A DNA stretch of 64,000 bases from Piliocolobus tephrosceles. Its lineage: Eukaryota > Chordata > Mammalia > Primates > Cercopithecidae. A program made the translations under genes and the position numbers. This document shows, in pieces, positions 58,369-64,000 of this stretch. Numbering within the stretch: the first letter of the stretch is position 1; each line of letters begins with the position of its first letter. The DNA lies in contig NC_045436.1 in the NCBI RefSeq assembly GCF_002776525.5, positions 99,819,696 to 99,883,695 on the forward strand, in the 5' to 3' direction. The notes under the pieces were generated by a model. The model searched no databases. It saw nothing but the letters and a program-made list of their open reading frames with translations, and was not told where the DNA came from.

Positions 58369-60328
58369 CATACATCTGCATTAAATTTTTCTGGTAAACC
58401 AAGTATGCACATTATTCTTTGACCTTTGTTCAGTCGGTATGAACATACATTCTCTTCTGATTCTAGTGAAGTTGAAATTTTTTCCATACATTTCTTAGTT
58501 GGTCATTGTATTATAATTTTTATTATTTTTGATAGAGTCAAAATATTATTTTGATAGATTATTTCCATTATCTTTATATCTATTGATACAGTAGTAGCAC
58601 ATTATATTTGTTGTCACATTTTATGTATTATGGGTGTCAGTTTTTTTATCATACTTTATTCACCTATTCCCCAGGTTACAATTTGCCTTTAGTATTTGAT
58701 TATTTGTTTGTTTTAGTTTTAAATTTTAAGTTTTAAATATTTAAGCATTCAAAAGTCTTTAACTGATCTACATCCAGAACATTTTCTTAAGCAATTTAAT
58801 ATGAATGATCATTCAAAGTCGAATTTGTTGAAATATAATAGCAGACATACATCAGGAGTCTCTTTGGAGATCTGAAACTCTCCTGAAAGGGGCTCCTAGG
58901 AGACAGAGACATTGAAAATCAATAAATTAATTAACAAACAAAATGCTTTCTTTCCTGAGTATAGTCACTGTTCATTTTGATATCTCAAGATAAACATCTT
59001 ATAATTCCTATGCATTATTCAAACATGGAAAGATAAGTGTCTGCATATATAATCAAATGGTCTGCACTGGATAAAATCCAGACTCATTTCATAAACCAAT
59101 GTGGAACAATTTTGATAGCTTTTCACTCATTTTCTCTAATTGGAAAGAAATTTACATATAATCACAGTTGCAGCATGAAATAGGAGAAATCCATTTTAAT
59201 CATTTAATATTTCATTTTAAAAGCCACATATAAAACTTTAAAAATATCTGTAGCTTTTTAATTTAAAATTACCATTATTTTTCACAAATATTCAAAATAT
59301 GAATGAAATTATATTGTGGTATGCTATTCAAAATGCCTATTGTGTGTGTGTGAGAGTGTGCATTCTGATATGTATCATTCTGTCTCTGTCTCTACATTTT
59401 CTGGCTGAACTAAAACTCTTTCTTTTCTCAATATGTACTTACAATTTATTATTCAACCTTGAAGTTGATACTGTGACCTTTAAGATTATTTATGTAACAA
59501 AGACCTCGGAAATAAAATAATACACATTGTAAGTAACATTTTTTTTTCTGAGTTTCAAATTGAGCTTTGTTAGCTCAGACTCACCAGTTGTAGATATTAT
59601 TGATATATTGTGAGATATATATATATATACATACACTATAGAAAACATATTTGAAACTAGAATTTAGACTTTCTAGATTTATGAAAGGAAATATTTGTTT
59701 TCTGAATTTTTGTGTTGTGGAATTCTTCAGCAGCATGAATGTACATACTCATTACCAGAATTCTGGTTCCTGTATCACATTGTTGGATTTATTTTGAGCC
59801 TGGTTATCTCCTGATCTGACACCACAAAGTTTCCAGTGGCAGGTCGCATGCCTTATGTACAGTTCCTAAGTGGGTGTATTTGAGTGTACTGGGCACTCAA
59901 TCAATGTTTAATGAAAGCATTACTATCTATATAAATTGATGCAGATATGTTTGAATACCTAAGCATAAATGTTAACTGGATATTTTCCCTTTTGCTGCAA
60001 AAAATTTGATGCACTTTAAAAAATTTGTTTAACAGAGTTTATTCTAGGATCCCCAACAATGGAGAAGCAGCAGCATCTGAAAGCAGCACACATTTGGCAC
60101 AGTTAACCCTCCTCCATGATGTCAGCCCTAATGACAAAGGAGAAGGCGTTGTGTGTGAGTCAGAAGACATTTCTCCAAATAATATTCCTAACTAACCAAA
60201 GATCTAGAGAGGGAACCCCAAAATTATAGCTAGAGTTTCTAAGCACAGTCTGGAAGCTCAGGATGGGAACCGAAGGGGCATGCCAGATGGATTATAGTTC
60301 TGCTTCTTGTATTGCAGGGTTCCAAAAA
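58369..60328. other. Unassigned AT-rich DNA
   Basis: No gene is recognised. A possible L2 end is listed separately. Confidence 0.4.
59760..59925 (+). repeat. Possible L2 LINE 3'-end fragment
   Basis: 'gtactgggcactcaatcaat' with 'gtttaatgaaagc' resembles the L2 terminus. Confidence 0.4.
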
Positions 60329-60456
60329 CCTCTGCACTCATTTATAAGCCCAGCCTAACATGAGATTCTCTTCTTACATTCCAAAAGGTCATTATTATTT
60401 TATTCCAAAATCTTGTAATTGTTTCAGGCTTGCCACAAATATCAGATCTTAAGGTA
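60329..60456 (+). repeat. Diverged direct duplicate, copy 2
   Basis: The partner of 58242-58368, 2.1 kb downstream in the same orientation. Confidence 0.85.
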
Positions 60457-60738
60457 TGTAAATTGTTTTAACACTGTTGTTCTGTGTATAATTATGTCAA
60501 TTCTGTCAAAATTTTACAAGAATAAGATGAACTGCAAATTTAAATATGTACATTTGCAAGGAATATGATGAATATTGGCATTTATAAATGCTGAACCAAT
60601 TTCTACAAATGACATAGATGAGTACCAATTTTTAGCAAACCAGGAGGGAAAGTGGTATATGAAATAAAGAGGTGGTATTAAGTAACTTTTGGTAGGAAAA
60701 GTATGACTATTTTTTTCAGAGCTTTTTAATTGCTTTAG

Positions 60739-60792
60739 ATCTGATATGCAAATTTCAAATCTGATATGCAAATTTCAAACTGATATGCAATG
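60739..60792 (+). repeat. 20-bp tandem repeat carrying octamer motifs
   Basis: The unit 'atctgatatgcaaatttcaa' occurs twice exactly, followed by a partial third copy. Each full unit contains ATGCAAAT, the consensus POU/OCT-factor octamer. Whether it binds anything is not shown. Confidence 0.9.
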
Positions 60793-61515
60793 TATATATT
60801 ATACCACATCTTTTCCTCCCCAAGATATTTAATGTTTCCTCTTCAATTCCGCCCCAACCCCACCACCTAGTTTCACAGCTCTTCATGAACAATATGCACT
60901 CCTTCAAAGAAAGAAAAGCAATTTGATCCTCTTGGTGGAAATCTGCCCAAGGTTTGGTATTCACCGAACAACTTGGCTCACCTTTCCCTGAGCTGGGAGT
61001 CAAGAATGTTTCATTATTTTACCATTAAAACCTTGTGGTTCAAAATTCCTGAGATGAAGTAGAGCTACATATTTCTTTCTCTTCAAATAAGCAAGTAAAA
61101 TAGGCATCTATTTTATCAGAATGTACTTGTTTGTAAATAGAGTGACTTGTATTGTGGTCCCTCATTGATGACTAATCGCTTAACTTCCATTGTAAGTGGC
61201 ATTGAATATTATAAATGGTAAATTTTTTAAAAAGTTAACAAAAAGCATATTTCTGTTTTCAGGTCAATTTTTCTTTAATCCATTGTTTGGTTTAGATATA
61301 GAAGCAGCAGGTTTAGTGTAGAGATGCTCTTAATATAGGTGGAGAAACACAGTGTCTCATTAGAATACTAATGTTTGAGAATCCTCACAGTGTTAGCAAA
61401 GTTAATGGATGCCCTCAGAACTGAGCCTGCTGGGATGATGGCTCACTGACAGAGGGCTCCGTGGTTTACAAAACCGATAAGTCAACAGTATCAAATATTC
61501 ACAGAAGGAATACAC

Positions 61516-61583
61516 AAATCCGGCAAGCAATATGATTTCATTTCATTGCAAATCCAGTAAGCAGTATGATTTCATTTCATTGC
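61516..61583. repeat. 34-bp tandem duplication
   Basis: Two adjacent 34-bp copies (61516-61549 and 61550-61583) differ at 3 positions; the last 16 bases are identical. Confidence 0.95.
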
Positions 61584-62569
61584 TCAGGAATTGTGTGTTT
61601 TGAGGGATGTTAAGCTTTAAAGAAATTAGTTTAATTTGTTTGTAGTACATATTTTGCTAATACACATTCTAATTAAGCCCATGACCTAAATTAATGCACA
61701 CCTTGTACTTAAGTGATAAAGGAAAACACTCTGAAAATATCTTCTAATCAGTTACATTTTGTTGTGATCCTAGATGTTTTAATCATTATGATTCAGTAAA
61801 GAAGAAAACTAACTTGATGTTCTGAAGTCATGATGCTCAGTCTAAATTGCTGACCCCATCCAAAGCCTGACATCCATGTGTCAGCCAAGGTAACAATTGT
61901 TCCACTAATAAAGTATCTCAGTAGACCTTCAAGGTTAAGGACACTTTGTCTCTAGCATTAGTTAGTATCGCTCTAAAACTGCATATAAACCTAAGACAAA
62001 GTAATTCTTCAGAAAACTCAATTGTTAAGTTGAGGTAACTCTAATTTCAATAATCTGAAGGTGTTTTTTTCTAATTTACATATATTAGAAATATCTAATA
62101 TAGTTAAATAAGTGTCTAATATGTAAAAATATATATTAGATATACATCATATCTAATCAATATGAGTACAAATGATCACACTTGCTAATGGACAGGGCCC
62201 ATATTAGGAGAGTAGAAAATAACTAGTTTATATTTTGCAACACATTCCTCAAGTCAGCAGCTGTTCATGAGAGTGAATTTGGCAAACACAGTCTTCGTAG
62301 AGAAGCTTGCAGTCTTCTATTATCTTTAGCCCATATAGACTTCTAGTCTGGAGTATATTTTGGGAGTAGATGGGGAGCACAGAGGCAGAGATAAAAGAGA
62401 CACAAAATCATATTTCAATAACGTTATTGTGTCATTTATTTAAGTCTACCTAGCCTACTACACCTTCTGCATGGCCATTTCTGCATGCATGGAGTGTTGG
62501 GGATTATTCATCATTTGGTTTAGATATCTAACGATGATTTGTTTACATATAGATTTGCATACTGGGATT

Positions 62570-63240
62570 CAAGTCACTTTTTCTGCCATCAAGGAATTCA
62601 GACTTAATCTGGGATAAAGACAAGCAAAAATATCATCCCATACAAAGTGGTAGGTATAATTAGGGCAAGCACTGAGAGCCAGGTGCATGCATAGGGAGAA
62701 AGTCTAGAGAAAGCTGTCTGAAGGTGAAAGCATTGAAGCCAAGTTTAATGGCCAGTTAGAAATTAGCTAGATTAAAAAAAAAAAAAAAAAAAGGGAGCTG
62801 GGACATTCCAGGCAGTGGAAGTAGCTTGGTATGGGAAGAAAGAAGTAAGTGCTGAAGCTGGAGATAGAAAAGAACCTAAATGATGAAAGGTTTTGTATGC
62901 CATTCTAAGGACTTCAGATTTTATCCTGAAGGTGACAGGGAATCTTTGATGAAATTTAATAATCACTTTTGAAATTTCAAAGGATTACTTTAGAGCGATG
63001 GATGGAAGCAGGGGAGTGTGTTAGAAAGCTATTGCAGTCCCGCGTACAGAGGATCTGGACCTGAACTGAAGTGGTGGTATAGTGTCGGAGATTAAGAGGA
63101 GTGAGCTTGGTTGATAAAGATTAAAGATATAGTTTTGATAGGATTTGAAGTCAAATGGCTCTGAAGATGACCTTTGAACAACAATTGCAGTGACAGTTGA
63201 AAACATAGAAGTAGATCATTTCACCCAGTGAAAGTCTGTA
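62570..63240 (-). repeat. L2 LINE fragment, antisense
   Basis: Reverse-complement L2 blocks appear in order: 'catcaaggaattcagactta', 'gacattccaggcagtggaag', 'ggttttgtatgccattctaa' and 'agattttatcctgaaggtga'. An 18-A run sits at about 62775. Confidence 0.75.
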
Positions 63241-63464
63241 GAATAGAGAGCAAATAAATTGTTTATAAGAATGACATCTTTGATACCTATGATAGCTTTT
63301 AAAAAGTCTTTTTTTCTGCTACCTCTACCCATTTTTTTGATCACTTAAATGAGTAAACATAATACACAAAACTAGTAACTATTGGAACTCTAGTAATTGA
63401 AAGGTATGTAAATTTATAATCATTGATAATAATGAATATCGTGAATATTAATTGAATTAATATT

Positions 63465-63640
63465 TAATGAATAGTCACAGGTACTGTGCTAAGCATTTTT
63501 ACTTATGTTGTTTAACGTAATATTCACTATAGACATGTAAATAAGAAATATTATAATCTCATTTTTTTGGATAGTGAAGCAGGGTTAGAGAAATTAAAAC
63601 TCTTGCCCCTGTTCATACATTTAGTGTACGTTAAAACAGA
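63465..63640 (-). repeat. MIR SINE fragment
   Basis: The reverse MIR runs from 'gtactgtgctaagcattttt' to 'agtgaagcagggttagagaa'. Confidence 0.75.
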
Positions 63641-64000
63641 TACAGATCCTTAATGTGCCTTGTTCATCATTTTTTCTCATCCAGTTGAATGTAAGTGTGA
63701 TGTGTGTAGTAATAACCACAATGCTGCCCTATTGGTCTCAGTGTCAGCAACCAAACAGCCCTTCTGAAATCTGGATTACTGCCTTGATAAATATCTTAGT
63801 TTGGTGAACTGTCTCAGATAATTTTACTTTATGTCATTTTGTTTTCACTAATATTCTTGTTATTATTGTCTTATGTGGTTTTCAGAGTGTGTCTGTGTGT
63901 GTGTATGTGTGTATACTAGTACATAAATAGACAAAGTCTTTGTTCTCTTAGATCTTACCTAAACCTAGAGGCAGACTAAGAAAGAGATGTAAGACTATTT
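63641..64000. other. Unassigned DNA
   Basis: It contains a short TG-rich run at 63886-63915 and nothing else recognisable. Confidence 0.4.

Larger units (their letters stand above)
60457..62569. other. Unassigned AT-rich DNA with two tandem duplications
   Basis: No gene or named repeat is recognised apart from the tandem duplications listed separately. Confidence 0.4.

Overview
This window looks like nuclear DNA from a catarrhine primate, most likely an ape or human. It is AT-rich and intron-poor, and is filled with primate-type repeats: dimeric Alu elements (one with AluY features), an L1PA-type LINE-1, THE1/MST MaLR LTRs, and older L2, MIR, L1M, MLT1 and MER20 remnants. I find no intact host gene. 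The only recognisable cellular gene is a broken SAR1A processed pseudogene near 53.4-54.0 kb. A 10-base N run at 9679-9688 is a placeholder for missing sequence inside the L1. No bacterial, phage or CRISPR features are present, and I see no new multi-gene system.

Layout. 0-6.6 kb: mostly unassigned AT-rich DNA with L2 pieces, a (TG)n tract, an Alu with clear target-site duplications (TSDs) and a solo MaLR LTR with a perfect 5-bp TSD. 6.7-15.6 kb: an old L1M on the + strand, split by a near-complete L1PA on the - strand. The L1PA has an open 338-codon ORF1 and an ORF2 with one nonsense codon plus the gap. It also carries about 194 bp of 3'-transduced DNA with a second poly(A), and 12-bp TSDs. 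15.7-21.4 kb: two Alus, L2 and MIR. 21.4-23.9 kb: a full-length THE1/MST element on the - strand whose 3' LTR carries two small later insertions. One of these is a 170-bp copy of sequence found at 32.0 kb in this same window. 24-38 kb: mostly unassigned, with very few young repeats. 38-47 kb: a mosaic of Alu, a long antisense L2 with an internal duplication, MLT1, MER20, MIR and L1M. 48-50.6 kb: L1M fragments and LTRs. 53.4 kb: the SAR1A pseudogene. 57-64 kb: an Alu, a diverged direct duplicate (58.2 and 60.3 kb), short tandem duplications, L2 and MIR.

The window reads as a record of layered retrotransposition rather than cooperating genes. The best leads are the 3' transduction, the 170-bp templated insertion with TSD-like flanks, the tiny poly(A)-tailed insertion in the same LTR, and the L2 duplication around a half-size Alu. 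Repeat family names come from recognising consensus features by eye, not from a database search.
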